DNA of 7,533 bases from an uncultured Limnohabitans sp. (GTDB lineage Bacteria; Pseudomonadota; Gammaproteobacteria; Burkholderiales; Burkholderiaceae_C). The stretch lies in assembly GCF_937889215.1 (NCBI RefSeq), contig NZ_CALBEX010000021.1:1-7533 (forward strand), read 5' to 3'. This document shows positions 1 to 7,533 of this stretch, in pieces; within the stretch, counting starts at the first letter, position 1; each line of letters opens with the position of its first letter. Made by a program: the position numbers and the translations under genes. Under the pieces are notes generated by a model, which worked only from the letters and a program-made list of their open reading frames with translations, did not search any database and was not told the origin of the DNA.

Positions 1-237
1 ATAACCGACGCCAAGGTGGGCGATTTCATAGGCTTTTTTGCCTTGGATCGACTGGCTCTTCCAGTCGATGCGCCCCTCGCATTCGACCAAACCCATGATG
101 GCTTTGGCCGTGGTGGAGCGCCCTGAACCGTTGCGGCCCAGCAAGGCCACGATTTCCCCTGGCCCAACCCCGAAACTGACGCCATGGAGCACATGGCTTT
201 TGCCGAAATAGGCGTGAAGGTTTTCGACTTGGAGCAT
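1..237 (-). CDS. livF: LivF-type ABC transporter ATPase, N-terminal 79 residues (cut by window start)
   Basis: This is the second cytoplasmic ATPase of a branched-chain-amino-acid-type (HAAT) ABC importer, which powers uptake together with LivG. The visible part starts MLQVENLHAYFGKSHVLHG, an A-loop region typical of LivF, and continues through Walker A at residues 34-42, which reads GRNGSGRST. The invariant lysine is therefore replaced by arginine (R40, codon CGC at 118-120). The frame stays open to the window edge, and the Q-loop, signature, Walker B and H-switch lie outside. The start is fixed by a strong AGGAGG (244-249, minus strand) six bases upstream and by a TGATG junction in which the livG stop shares one base with this ATG, implying translational coupling. 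The family call is firm. Whether R40 weakens ATP hydrolysis is inference. Similar arginine forms may be normal in betaproteobacterial relatives, which I cannot check here. Confidence 0.9.
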   Translation of the reverse strand, partial: MLQVENLHAYFGKSHVLHGVSFGVGPGEIVALLGRNGSGRSTTAKAIMGLVECEGRIDWKSQSIQGKKAYEIAHLGVGY

Positions 238-1007
238 CAATGGCCTCCTGCTTGCGTGTCTGCGACGGGTGAGCCCAGATAGGCCTCTTGCACGCGGGCG
301 TTGGCCCGCACGGCCTCGGGGGTGTCAAAGGCGATGACTTCGCCATAGACCACGACTGCGATTTTGTCGGCCAGGCCAAACACCACGCCCATGTCGTGCT
401 CAACTGTGAGCAGGGTTTTGCCCACGGTGACGTCTTTGATGAGTTGAATGAAGCGGCTGGTCTCGCTTTTGCTCATGCCGGCGGTGGGTTCGTCCAGCAA
501 AATCACATCGGCCCCGCCGGCAATGGTGACGCCAATTTCCAGGGCGCGTTGCTCGGCGTAGGTCAGGTTGGTGGCCAGCACATCGCGCTTTTTGTCGAGG
601 TGAATCATCTGCAGCAGCTCGTCCGTCCGGTCATTGGCATCCTTGAGGTTGGACAAGAATTTGAAGAAGCTGTATTTGTAGCCCAGGCTCCAGAGCACTG
701 CACAACGCAGGTTCTCGAACACACTCAACTTGGGGAAGATGTTGGTGATCTGAAAACTGCGGGACAAGCCCATGCGGTTGATTTCGTAGGGGGTTTTGTT
801 CTGGATGCGCTGACCATTGAGCAAGATGTCGCCGCTGGTGGGGCCAAAGCGGCCACTGATCAGGTTGAACAGCGTGGACTTGCCAGCCCCGTTGGGGCCG
901 ATCACCGCCACGCGTTCACCGGCCTGAACGGCCAGGTCCACACCGCGAATGATTTCGGTCTTGCCGAAGTTCTTGCGAACGTTTTTGAGTTCAAGGGCGA
1001 CACTCAT
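237..1007 (-). CDS. livG: LivG-type ABC transporter ATPase
   Basis: This is a cytoplasmic nucleotide-binding subunit of a HAAT-family importer, 256 residues, the usual LivG length. Visible motifs are Walker A GPNGAGKST (37-45), the Q-loop glutamine Q86 in SFQ, the signature region LTYAEQR (148-154), Walker B VILLDEP (168-174) with catalytic glutamate E173, and the H-switch H204 in VEHDM. The C-terminal VYGEVIAFDTPEAVR segment (220-234) and the late AYLG are typical of LivG and distinguish it from LivF. The signature departs from LSGGQ and from the S-Y-G-[EQ]-Q form I expect in LivG: T replaces S and A replaces G. The ATG overlaps the livM stop (ATGA, four bases), and the stop overlaps the livF ATG by one base, so the gene sits in a coupled livHMGF transcript. 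The purine-rich AAGGGAAG upstream is a modest ribosome binding site. Confidence 0.95.
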   Translation of the reverse strand: MSVALELKNVRKNFGKTEIIRGVDLAVQAGERVAVIGPNGAGKSTLFNLISGRFGPTSGDILLNGQRIQNKTPYEINRMGLSRSFQITNIFPKLSVFENLRCAVLWSLGYKYSFFKFLSNLKDANDRTDELLQMIHLDKKRDVLATNLTYAEQRALEIGVTIAGGADVILLDEPTAGMSKSETSRFIQLIKDVTVGKTLLTVEHDMGVVFGLADKIAVVVYGEVIAFDTPEAVRANARVQEAYLGSPVADTQAGGH

Positions 1008-2296
1008 ACTGCAGCTTCCCTTCGCTTGATTTCTTTTTCGATGTCGGTTTGGATCTCACCCCAGTCGCGGGCGAACTGACGCCGTGCCAGCTCGAACAGG
1101 CCCAGGCCCGTGAGCATGACAAAGGCCGAACCAAACCAGCTGTCCACGCTCTTGGCGTTGAGTGTGGCCCCCATGAAGGTGACGGTGTCGCCCAAGGCTG
1201 AGTTGAGCTGCAAGTGGTAGACCATCTCGATCATGGCTCCTGCCCCAGCCAACATGACGATGGACGTCAAGCCGAGTGCCAAATAACTGGCCGCAATTTG
1301 GCGCAGCTTGCCAAATTTGGCCACCCGCAGGTTCATCATGATCAGGCTGGCAATGCCGCCCGGGGCGTACATGACCATGAACAAAAACACCAAGCCCAGG
1401 TACAACAACCAGGCCTTGGTCAGCTCAGACAGCAGCACAAAGGCAATGATCATCAACACGGCACCAATGATGGGGCCGAAGAAAAAGGTGGCCCCACCCA
1501 AAAAGGTGAACAACAAATAAGCACCGGATCGGGCCGCACCCACCACTTCTGCCGTGACGATCTCGAAGTTGAGCGCCGCCAAGCCTCCAGCAATACCGGC
1601 AAAAAAGCCGGAAATGATGAAGGCCGTGTAGCGCACACGTTGGGTGTTGTATCCGATGAACTCGACGCGTTCGGGGTTGTCGCGCACCGCATTCAGAATG
1701 CGGCCCAAGGGGGTCTGTGTCAAAGCGTACATGAGCGCCACACACACAAAGGTGTAAGCAGCGATCAGGTAATAGACCTGTATTTGCGGGGCATAGGTGA
1801 TGCCAAAAAATGGCTCTCCGGCCACCCGGTCACCCGAGACGCCCGCCTCGCCACCGAAAAATTCAGAGAACATGAGCGACATGGCGAACACCAGCTCGGC
1901 CACACCCAGAGTGATCATGGCAAAGGTGGTGCCGGATTTTCGGGTGGTGACCCAGCCCAGCAAAATGGCAAAGCCCATGCCAGTCAGGCCGCCAACGATG
2001 GGCAAAAGACTGACGGGCAAGTGGAGCTTTCCAGCCGTGACCGCGTTCAGCGCGTGCATGGCCATGTAGGAGCCCAACCCTGTGTAGACCGCGTGGCCGA
2101 AACTGAGCATGCCACCCTGCCCCAACAAGATGTTGTAGGACAGGCAAGCAATGATGGCGATGCCCATTTGCGCCAGCATGGTGACCGACAAGTTGTTGGT
2201 GAACACCAAAGGCGCGAAGATCAGCACGAGCGCAAACAAGCTCCAGATGACCCAACGGCCCACGTTGTAAGGTTTGAATTTGTAAACAGCAGCCAT
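1004..2296 (-). CDS. livM: LivM-type ABC transporter permease with long C-terminal extension
   Basis: This is an inner-membrane permease subunit that pairs with LivH to form the translocation pore of a HAAT importer. The 430-residue product contains the LivM core: a first membrane segment at about 15-32, the conserved NILLGQGGMLSFGHA stretch (55-69), further hydrophobic segments, the ATPase-coupling loop GRILNAVRDNPERVEFIGYN (198-217), and the closing MYAPGGI motif (309-315). Typical LivM proteins of about 320-350 residues end shortly after that motif. Here about 110 more residues follow, with two more probable membrane segments (about 338-356 and 386-404) and a charged, possibly helical tail (405-430). 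Its start lies four bases after the livH stop and its last four bases overlap the livG start. The ribosome binding site is weak, a GAGA about 12 bases upstream, so translation probably relies on coupling to livH. Confidence 0.93.
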   Translation of the reverse strand: MAAVYKFKPYNVGRWVIWSLFALVLIFAPLVFTNNLSVTMLAQMGIAIIACLSYNILLGQGGMLSFGHAVYTGLGSYMAMHALNAVTAGKLHLPVSLLPIVGGLTGMGFAILLGWVTTRKSGTTFAMITLGVAELVFAMSLMFSEFFGGEAGVSGDRVAGEPFFGITYAPQIQVYYLIAAYTFVCVALMYALTQTPLGRILNAVRDNPERVEFIGYNTQRVRYTAFIISGFFAGIAGGLAALNFEIVTAEVVGAARSGAYLLFTFLGGATFFFGPIIGAVLMIIAFVLLSELTKAWLLYLGLVFLFMVMYAPGGIASLIMMNLRVAKFGKLRQIAASYLALGLTSIVMLAGAGAMIEMVYHLQLNSALGDTVTFMGATLNAKSVDSWFGSAFVMLTGLGLFELARRQFARDWGEIQTDIEKEIKRREAAV

Positions 2297-2300
2297 GTCT

Positions 2301-3335
2301 TTAAGTCTCGCGGGTACCCAAAAGGCCTTTGGGCCGGAAGATCAGGATCAACACCAGGAACAGGTAGGGCAAGATCGGCGCCATCTGTGACAGCGTGAGT
2401 TTGGCAAACGTATTCTCTTGCGTCGCAGCCGAAACCGACACGCCCAGGTCTTGGGCCAAAGAGAGAAATGAGTAGTCGATGGCCACGGCAAAGGTCTGGA
2501 TCACGCCAATCAGCACAGAGGCCAAAAATGCGCCAGACAATGAGCCCATGCCGCCCACCACCACGACCACAAAGATGACCGAACCCACCGTGGCGGCCAT
2601 GGCCGGCTCGGTGACAAAGGTGCTGCCGCCGATCACGCCAGCCAAACCAGCCAGGCCTGTGCCAGCGCCAAACACCAGCATGAACACGCGTGGCACGTTG
2701 TGACCCAGCGACTCCACCATCTCGGGATGCGTCAAAGCCGCTTGAATCACCAAGCCAATGCGGGTGCGGGTGAGCAGCAGCCACAAACCCAACAACATCA
2801 ACAATGCCACCAGCATCATGAACGCTCGGGTTGCAGGAAATGGTGAACACACGAGACGAATGGCGGCATCGGCCGCTGTACACATCTCTGCGGGCGCAGC
2901 CCCCCAAACCATGCTCAGACCATTGACTGAGTGGTTGATCAGAGTGAAGGCCGAATGCCGAAGAATGTCTGGTGGCGTGAACTCCACTGCCGTGCGGCCC
3001 CACAAGAGCTGAACCAGTTCGACGATGACGTACGACAGCCCGAAAGTGACCAAGAGTTCAGGCACATGGCCAAACGGATGGACTTTACGCAGTGTGATGC
3101 GTTCAAACAGCGCACCACAAACACCCACCAGCAAGGGCGCGATGACCAATGCGGGCCAAAATCCGACAAGCTCTGTCAGGCTGTAGCCAAAGTAAGCACC
3201 AATCATGTAAAAGCTGGCGTGCGCAAAGTTGAGCACACCCATCATGCTGAAAATCAGCGTCAGCCCGGAGCTGAGCATGAAGAGCAACAACCCGTAACTG
3301 AGGCCGTTGAGCATGGAGATGATGAAAAACTCCAT
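2301..3335 (-). CDS. livH: LivH-type ABC transporter permease
   Basis: This is an inner-membrane permease partner of LivM in a HAAT importer. I chose the ATG at 3335, giving MEFFIISMLNGLSYG and 344 residues. It matches the expected LivH N-terminus and has GGAAAG (3342-3347) six bases upstream. A start at 3398 in the same frame would add 21 atypical residues with no ribosome binding site. Landmarks are the VLNFAHASFYM motif (34-44), LLVTFGLSYVIVELVQ (94-109), the coupling loop around TRTRIGLVIQAALTHPEMVE (189-208), VVVVVGGMGSL followed by GAFLAS, and the final IFRPKGLLG. The loop before the sixth or so membrane segment, residues 118-171, is longer than in E. coli-type LivH and should face the periplasm. 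It carries two cysteines (C152, C163) that could form a disulfide. It is the first gene of the permease/ATPase group, four bases upstream of livM. Confidence 0.93.
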   Translation of the reverse strand: MEFFIISMLNGLSYGLLLFMLSSGLTLIFSMMGVLNFAHASFYMIGAYFGYSLTELVGFWPALVIAPLLVGVCGALFERITLRKVHPFGHVPELLVTFGLSYVIVELVQLLWGRTAVEFTPPDILRHSAFTLINHSVNGLSMVWGAAPAEMCTAADAAIRLVCSPFPATRAFMMLVALLMLLGLWLLLTRTRIGLVIQAALTHPEMVESLGHNVPRVFMLVFGAGTGLAGLAGVIGGSTFVTEPAMAATVGSVIFVVVVVGGMGSLSGAFLASVLIGVIQTFAVAIDYSFLSLAQDLGVSVSAATQENTFAKLTLSQMAPILPYLFLVLILIFRPKGLLGTRET

Positions 3336-3341
3336 AAAAAA

Positions 3342-3363
3342 CTTTCCAGGCCCGTGTGGGCCT
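3342..3363 (-). promoter_or_regulatory. livH ribosome binding site with adjoining hairpin
   Basis: On the minus strand a 6-bp inverted repeat, AGGCCC-ACAC-GGGCCT (3348-3363), ends immediately beside the GGAAAG ribosome binding site (3342-3347) that fixes the livH start at 3335. The GC-rich stem with a four-base loop should be stable in RNA. There is no T-run after it, so it is not an intrinsic terminator. It may act as an mRNA 5' stabiliser or tune ribosome access to livH. The repeat is seen directly; the role is inferred. Confidence 0.5.
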
Positions 3364-3426
3364 AACTGCGTTACCGAAAGTAGGTTTGCACAAGACAACC
3401 TAGCAAAGACTTAAAAATCAGAAGTC

Positions 3427-3460
3427 AAAAAAAAGCCCGAAAAACATCTGTTGATCGGGC
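3427..3460 (-). terminator. Intrinsic terminator after the substrate-binding protein gene
   Basis: In the minus-strand direction, GCCCGA (3455-3460) pairs with TCGGGC (3435-3440). An additional inner AAC/GTT pairing leaves an AGAT loop, and a run of eight T follows (3427-3434). This is the classic rho-independent layout. It lies 83 bases downstream of the binding-protein stop and 91 bases upstream of livH. It should end most transcripts of the binding-protein gene, and livHMGF would be expressed by read-through or from its own promoter in 3336-3426. I could not identify a clear sigma-70 promoter there. Confidence 0.85.
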
Positions 3461-3543
3461 CTGACCCCACCCTCACATGAACCGTGATGAACGCAAAGCG
3501 CGCCATCACAGTCAAGAAAGTTGGGGCTATGAGAGGCCTGGCA

Positions 3544-4776
3544 TTAACCAGGACGCTTCATTTGGCAGCTGGTGGGTGTGCTGGCCACGTAAGCAGGGAT
3601 GTCTTTGACGGGGGCCAAAGTCATGCCTGTGTTTTCTGGGCTGTATGGAAACTTCTTGTCCGCCTTTTGCCACACGGTCATGTACAAGGGCTGCTGCAGT
3701 TGGTGGTCCGTCTTGCGCATTTGCACTTCACCATTGAAGGTGTTGAAGGTCAAACCCTCCAGGGCTGCCGCAACCTTGACGGGATCGGTTGACTTGGCCT
3801 TGGCCATCGCAGCGCCGAGCGATTCGTAAATGCGGATGACAGAATGCGTGTAAAAGTCGTCGCTGAAACGCTTTTGGAATTCAGCAGCCCACTTGTCCAT
3901 TTGACCGCCCATGTTGTAGTGACCATAGGCGATTTGGTAAACACGGCCTGCACCATTTTGACCTAGCGCCGTAGGCGTGCCGCTCACACCGGTGTAGTAG
4001 GTGTAGAAATTGCCGTTGTAACCGCCTTCATTGGCCGCTTTGACCAACAAAGCGAGGTCAGAACCCCAGTTGCCCGTGATCACCGTGTCTGCCCCAGAAG
4101 CTTTGATCTTGGCAATGTAGGGCGAGAAGTCACGAACTTGGGCTAGCGGGTGCAAGTCTTCACCCACGATCTTCACATCAGGACGCTTGCGGGCCAAGTT
4201 CTCTTTGGCGAACTTGGCCACTTGCTGGCCATGGGAGTAATTTTGATTGAGCAGGTAGACTTTTTGAATGTCTTTTTTGTCCGCCATGAACGAGGTCATG
4301 GCCTCAATTTTCATGGATGTGTCTGCATCAAAACGGAAATGCCAATAGCTGCATTTCGCATTGGTCAAGTCTGGATCCACCGCCGAGTGGTTCAAGAAAA
4401 TCACTTCCTTGCCGGGGTTACGCGCGTTGTGCTTGTTGACCGCATCCACCAGCGCACCGGCGATACCGGAGCTGTTGCCCTGTGTGATGTAGCGAACACC
4501 TTGGTCCAAGGCGGCCTTGAGCGCGTTCAGGCTTTCAGCGGGGCTGAGTTTGTTGTCAATGCCAATCACCTCGAACTTGACGCCAGCCGGGTTGGTCTTG
4601 CTGAATTTTTCGGCAAAGAACTGGAAGCTCTTGAGCTGGTTGCTGCCCACGGGGGCCATCAGACCGGAGAGTGGGTCGATCCAGGCAATCTTGACGGTCT
4701 CGCCTTTTTGGGCATAAGCGCCCAACGAACATGCTGCAAAAGCGGCTGCGGCGATCAAACGGGTGGTGGTCTTCAT
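3544..4776 (-). CDS. Branched-chain-amino-acid-type ABC transporter periplasmic substrate-binding protein
   Basis: This is a periplasmic type I solute-binding protein (Peripla_BP_6/LivK-like), 410 residues, that captures substrate for the LivHMGF membrane complex. A Sec signal peptide is visible: a basic MKTTTR, an alanine-rich core, and a likely signal peptidase I cut after AYA at residue 22. C16 (FAAC) is a weak lipobox alternative that I consider less likely. The mature protein opens with VKIAWIDPLSGLMAPVG, the usual first strand and ligand-binding loop of the family. TQGNSSGIAG (98-107) and FLNHSAVDPDLTN fall where ligand contacts are expected, but they do not match the residues expected for leucine binding, so the ligand is unknown. 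The start is supported by AGGAGA (4783-4788) six bases upstream. A terminator follows the gene, so it may be expressed above the membrane subunits. I leave the symbol blank because livK would imply a substrate I cannot support. Confidence 0.92.
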   Translation of the reverse strand: MKTTTRLIAAAAFAACSLGAYAQKGETVKIAWIDPLSGLMAPVGSNQLKSFQFFAEKFSKTNPAGVKFEVIGIDNKLSPAESLNALKAALDQGVRYITQGNSSGIAGALVDAVNKHNARNPGKEVIFLNHSAVDPDLTNAKCSYWHFRFDADTSMKIEAMTSFMADKKDIQKVYLLNQNYSHGQQVAKFAKENLARKRPDVKIVGEDLHPLAQVRDFSPYIAKIKASGADTVITGNWGSDLALLVKAANEGGYNGNFYTYYTGVSGTPTALGQNGAGRVYQIAYGHYNMGGQMDKWAAEFQKRFSDDFYTHSVIRIYESLGAAMAKAKSTDPVKVAAALEGLTFNTFNGEVQMRKTDHQLQQPLYMTVWQKADKKFPYSPENTGMTLAPVKDIPAYVASTPTSCQMKRPG

Positions 4777-4809
4777 TCAAGGTCTCCTGCTTTGTGAATT
4801 TGAACAGCG

Positions 4810-4825
4810 TCAGCGTAACCGCTGA
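4810..4825. repeat. Inverted repeat in the leader of the substrate-binding protein gene
   Basis: TCAGCG-TAAC-CGCTGA forms a perfect 6-bp inverted repeat with a four-base loop, 21 bases upstream of the ribosome binding site of the binding-protein gene. It overlaps a tandem CAGCGT-CAGCGT (4805-4816). A smaller palindrome, GGGG-TTTG-CCCC, lies at 4842-4853. These could be an RNA hairpin or a regulator operator. No clear -35/-10 pair was found around them, so no promoter is called. Confidence 0.4.
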
Positions 4826-4866
4826 TCGCGTAAATCACGTCGGGGTTTGCCCCTAAGGCATATCAC

Positions 4867-4890
4867 CCGTGCGACTCTGGAGTCGCACGG
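4867..4890 (-). terminator. Strong hairpin downstream of the acyl-CoA synthetase (possible terminator)
   Basis: A perfect 10-bp inverted repeat, CCGTGCGACT / AGTCGCACGG, with a CTGG loop on the plus strand, lies 12 bases downstream of the synthetase stop. The stem is very stable, but on the minus strand it is followed by GGTGATATG rather than a T-run. It could therefore be an imperfect terminator, a 3'-end stabiliser or a processing site. On the plus strand only three T follow. If it stops transcription only partly, the synthetase and transporter genes would share a transcript. Confidence 0.5.
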
Positions 4891-4902
4891 TTTGGGCGCA
4901 GG

Positions 4903-6531
<1,629 letters not shown>

Positions 6532-6640
6532 GGGTTGGTCTCCTGTCAGTGGGGGTTGTTCTCAAGCGGATCATTGTGCACCCGGCACTGGGCAGTTCGA
6601 GGGGCCATGCAGGGCTTAAAACCCGCAAAACACCGGGTAC

Positions 6641-6658
6641 TTGTCATGGGCGTGACAA
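6641..6658. repeat. Inverted repeat TTGTCA-N6-TGACAA before selO
   Basis: Perfect 6-bp arms are separated by TGGGCG, and the repeat ends nine bases before the selO ATG. It has the size and symmetry of a dimeric regulator operator. As RNA it would form a hairpin where the selO ribosome binding site should be. It lies in the 136-base divergent gap (6532-6667) and so could also act on the synthetase gene. I found no second copy in the window. No convincing promoter was recognised in the gap on either strand. Confidence 0.45.
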
Positions 6659-6667
6659 TCAAGCCCC

Positions 6668-7533
6668 ATGTCATCTGCACCTTTGGATATTTCCGCCCAC
6701 CAGCCGCACGCATCACCCGTGCTGAACTGGACACACCGCCTGACCGAATTGGGTCCCCGGTTTTTCACGCCCCTGCAGCCCACCCCCGTGGCCGCGCCGC
6801 GCTGGGCTGCCTGCAATGAAGACTTGCGCACCGAGTTGGGCTGGCCTGCCGAGTTGTTTGACGACGATCACCTGCAAGCCTTTGCGGGCAATGCGGTCAT
6901 GGCGGGCTCCACCCCTTTGGCCACGGTCTACAGCGGCCACCAATTCGGCCAATGGGCCGGCCAGCTGGGCGACGGACGTGCCATCTGGCTGGGCGAGGCC
7001 GCATCGGCCCAAGGCCCGCAAGAGATTCAGCTCAAAGGCGCAGGCCGCACCCCTTATTCGCGGGGGGGCGATGGCCGGGCCGTGCTGCGCTCCAGCATCC
7101 GCGAGTATTTGTGCAGCGAAGCCATGCACGGCTTGGGCATCCCAACCACCCGAGCGCTGTGTTTGGTGGCTTCGCCCGAGCCTGTGCGCCGCGAAGAGAT
7201 CGAAACCGCCGCCGTGGTGGCCCGCGTGGCTCAGAGCTTTTTGCGTTTTGGGCACTTTGAACACTTTTCAGCCCAGGGCGACACGGACAGCCTGCGCAAG
7301 CTGACCGACCACGCTGTTGCTCATCACCTGCCCGAATGCCGCGAGCGCGCCGCGCTGTGGCAGGGCAATGTGTACGCAGCCCTGCTGGACGAGGTGCAAG
7401 AGCGCACTGCCAAACTGTTGGCGCAGTGGCAAGCGGTGGGTTTTTGCCACGGCGTGATGAACACCGACAACATGAGCCTCTTGGGCCTGACAATCGACTA
7501 CGGTCCTTTCCAATTTTTAGACGGCTTTGACCC
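6668..7533 (+). CDS. selO: Protein adenylyltransferase SelO (YdiU/UPF0061), N-terminal 288 residues (cut by window end)
   Basis: SelO is a pseudokinase-fold enzyme that transfers AMP from ATP to Ser/Thr/Tyr of target proteins; in E. coli it is linked to the oxidative stress response. Family blocks seen in order are [17 protein letters not shown] (89-105), [11 protein letters not shown] (121-131), [15 protein letters not shown] (134-148), GIPTTRAL (157-164), RFGHFEH (193-199), [16 protein letters not shown] (258-273) and [11 protein letters not shown] (277-287). K123 and E146 fit the Lys-Glu pair. D267/N268 fit the catalytic and metal-binding pair, and D277 fits the DFG-like aspartate (same 10-residue spacing as E. 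coli D246 and D256). So the visible active site is intact. The C-terminal part, including the residue that is Sec in eukaryotes, is outside. An in-frame TGA at 6653 limits the start, and ATG 6668 lacks a clear ribosome binding site. It is divergent from the synthetase and probably functionally unrelated to it. Confidence 0.93.
   Translation, partial: MSSAPLDISAHQPHASPVLNWTHRLTELGPRFFTPLQPTPVAAPRWAACNEDLRTELGWPAELFDDDHLQAFAGNAVMAGSTPLATVYSGHQFGQWAGQLGDGRAIWLGEAASAQGPQEIQLKGAGRTPYSRGGDGRAVLRSSIREYLCSEAMHGLGIPTTRALCLVASPEPVRREEIETAAVVARVAQSFLRFGHFEHFSAQGDTDSLRKLTDHAVAHHLPECRERAALWQGNVYAALLDEVQERTAKLLAQWQAVGFCHGVMNTDNMSLLGLTIDYGPFQFLDGFD

Noticed and set aside
288..1079. 263-codon open frame on the plus strand, antisense to livG
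   Set aside because: It has a low-complexity His/Gly/Val-rich product with no family resemblance, and the opposite strand encodes a complete ATPase with all motifs.
1214..2398. 394-codon open frame on the plus strand, antisense to livM and running into the livH end
   Set aside because: Its composition is dominated by His, Gln, Gly and Asp, with no motif or ribosome binding site, while the opposite strand encodes a clear permease. It is a shadow frame.
3336..3398. Upstream in-frame ATG of livH adding 21 residues
   Set aside because: The added residues are not LivH-like and no ribosome binding site precedes the codon. The internal ATG at 3335 has a well-spaced GGAAAG and matches the family N-terminus.
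3537..3552. CCTGG-N6-CCAGG inverted repeat spanning the stop codon of the binding-protein gene
   Set aside because: The 5-bp arms with a six-base loop are expected often by chance, and no T-run follows. The real terminator is further downstream at 3427-3460.
6532..6667. Possible sigma-70 promoters in the divergent gap, such as TTGATT with TACCCG 17 bases downstream on the minus strand
   Set aside because: The -10 matches are poor on both strands, and several equally weak pairs can be drawn, so none is called.
7062..7068. Run of seven G in selO as a possible frameshift or phase-variation site
   Set aside because: The SelO frame reads correctly across it (YSRGGDGRA) and the run is short in a G-rich codon context, so there is no sign of switching or error.
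6713..7264. 183-codon open frame on the minus strand, antisense to selO
   Set aside because: SelO motifs on the plus strand are unmistakable across the same interval. The antisense product shows no domain.

Overview
The window looks like an ordinary chromosomal metabolic region of a betaproteobacterium. Burkholderiales, and probably Comamonadaceae (a Limnohabitans- or Rhodoferax-like organism), is the best guess. The basis is the moderately GC-rich coding style, the long LivM, the form of the substrate-binding protein and the pairing of a CoA ligase with a Liv-type transporter. This is recognition from memory of the families, not a database match. I see no mobile elements, tRNA or rRNA genes, CRISPR arrays or phage genes.

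Layout. Positions 1-6531 are one minus-strand block. In transcription order it holds an acyl-CoA synthetase (4903-6531), a periplasmic substrate-binding protein (3544-4776), the two permeases LivH (2301-3335) and LivM (1004-2296), and the two ATPases LivG (237-1007) and LivF (1-237, cut by the window edge). On the plus strand, divergent from the synthetase, is the first part of selO/ydiU (6668-7533, cut by the window edge), encoding a pseudokinase-fold protein AMPylase. The divergent gap is 136 bases and contains an inverted repeat just before selO.

How the genes fit together. The binding protein, LivH/LivM and LivG/LivF make a complete branched-chain-amino-acid-type (HAAT) ABC importer. The synthetase would activate a carboxylic acid to its CoA thioester. 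Together they suggest a capture-import-activate cassette for an organic acid rather than a leucine transporter, but the substrate cannot be read from the sequence. The transporter genes are tightly packed: H and M are separated by 4 bases, M and G overlap by 4, and G and F by 1. A convincing intrinsic terminator lies between the binding-protein gene and livH, and a small hairpin abuts the livH ribosome binding site. Both could set the excess of binding protein over membrane components.

Most interesting observation. LivF has arginine in place of the Walker A lysine, and LivG has an altered ABC signature (LTYAEQ). In a LivG/LivF heterodimer these two elements face each other, so both deviations fall in the same composite ATP site. 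This suggests an importer with one degenerate and one canonical ATP site. No wholly new system is evident in the window.
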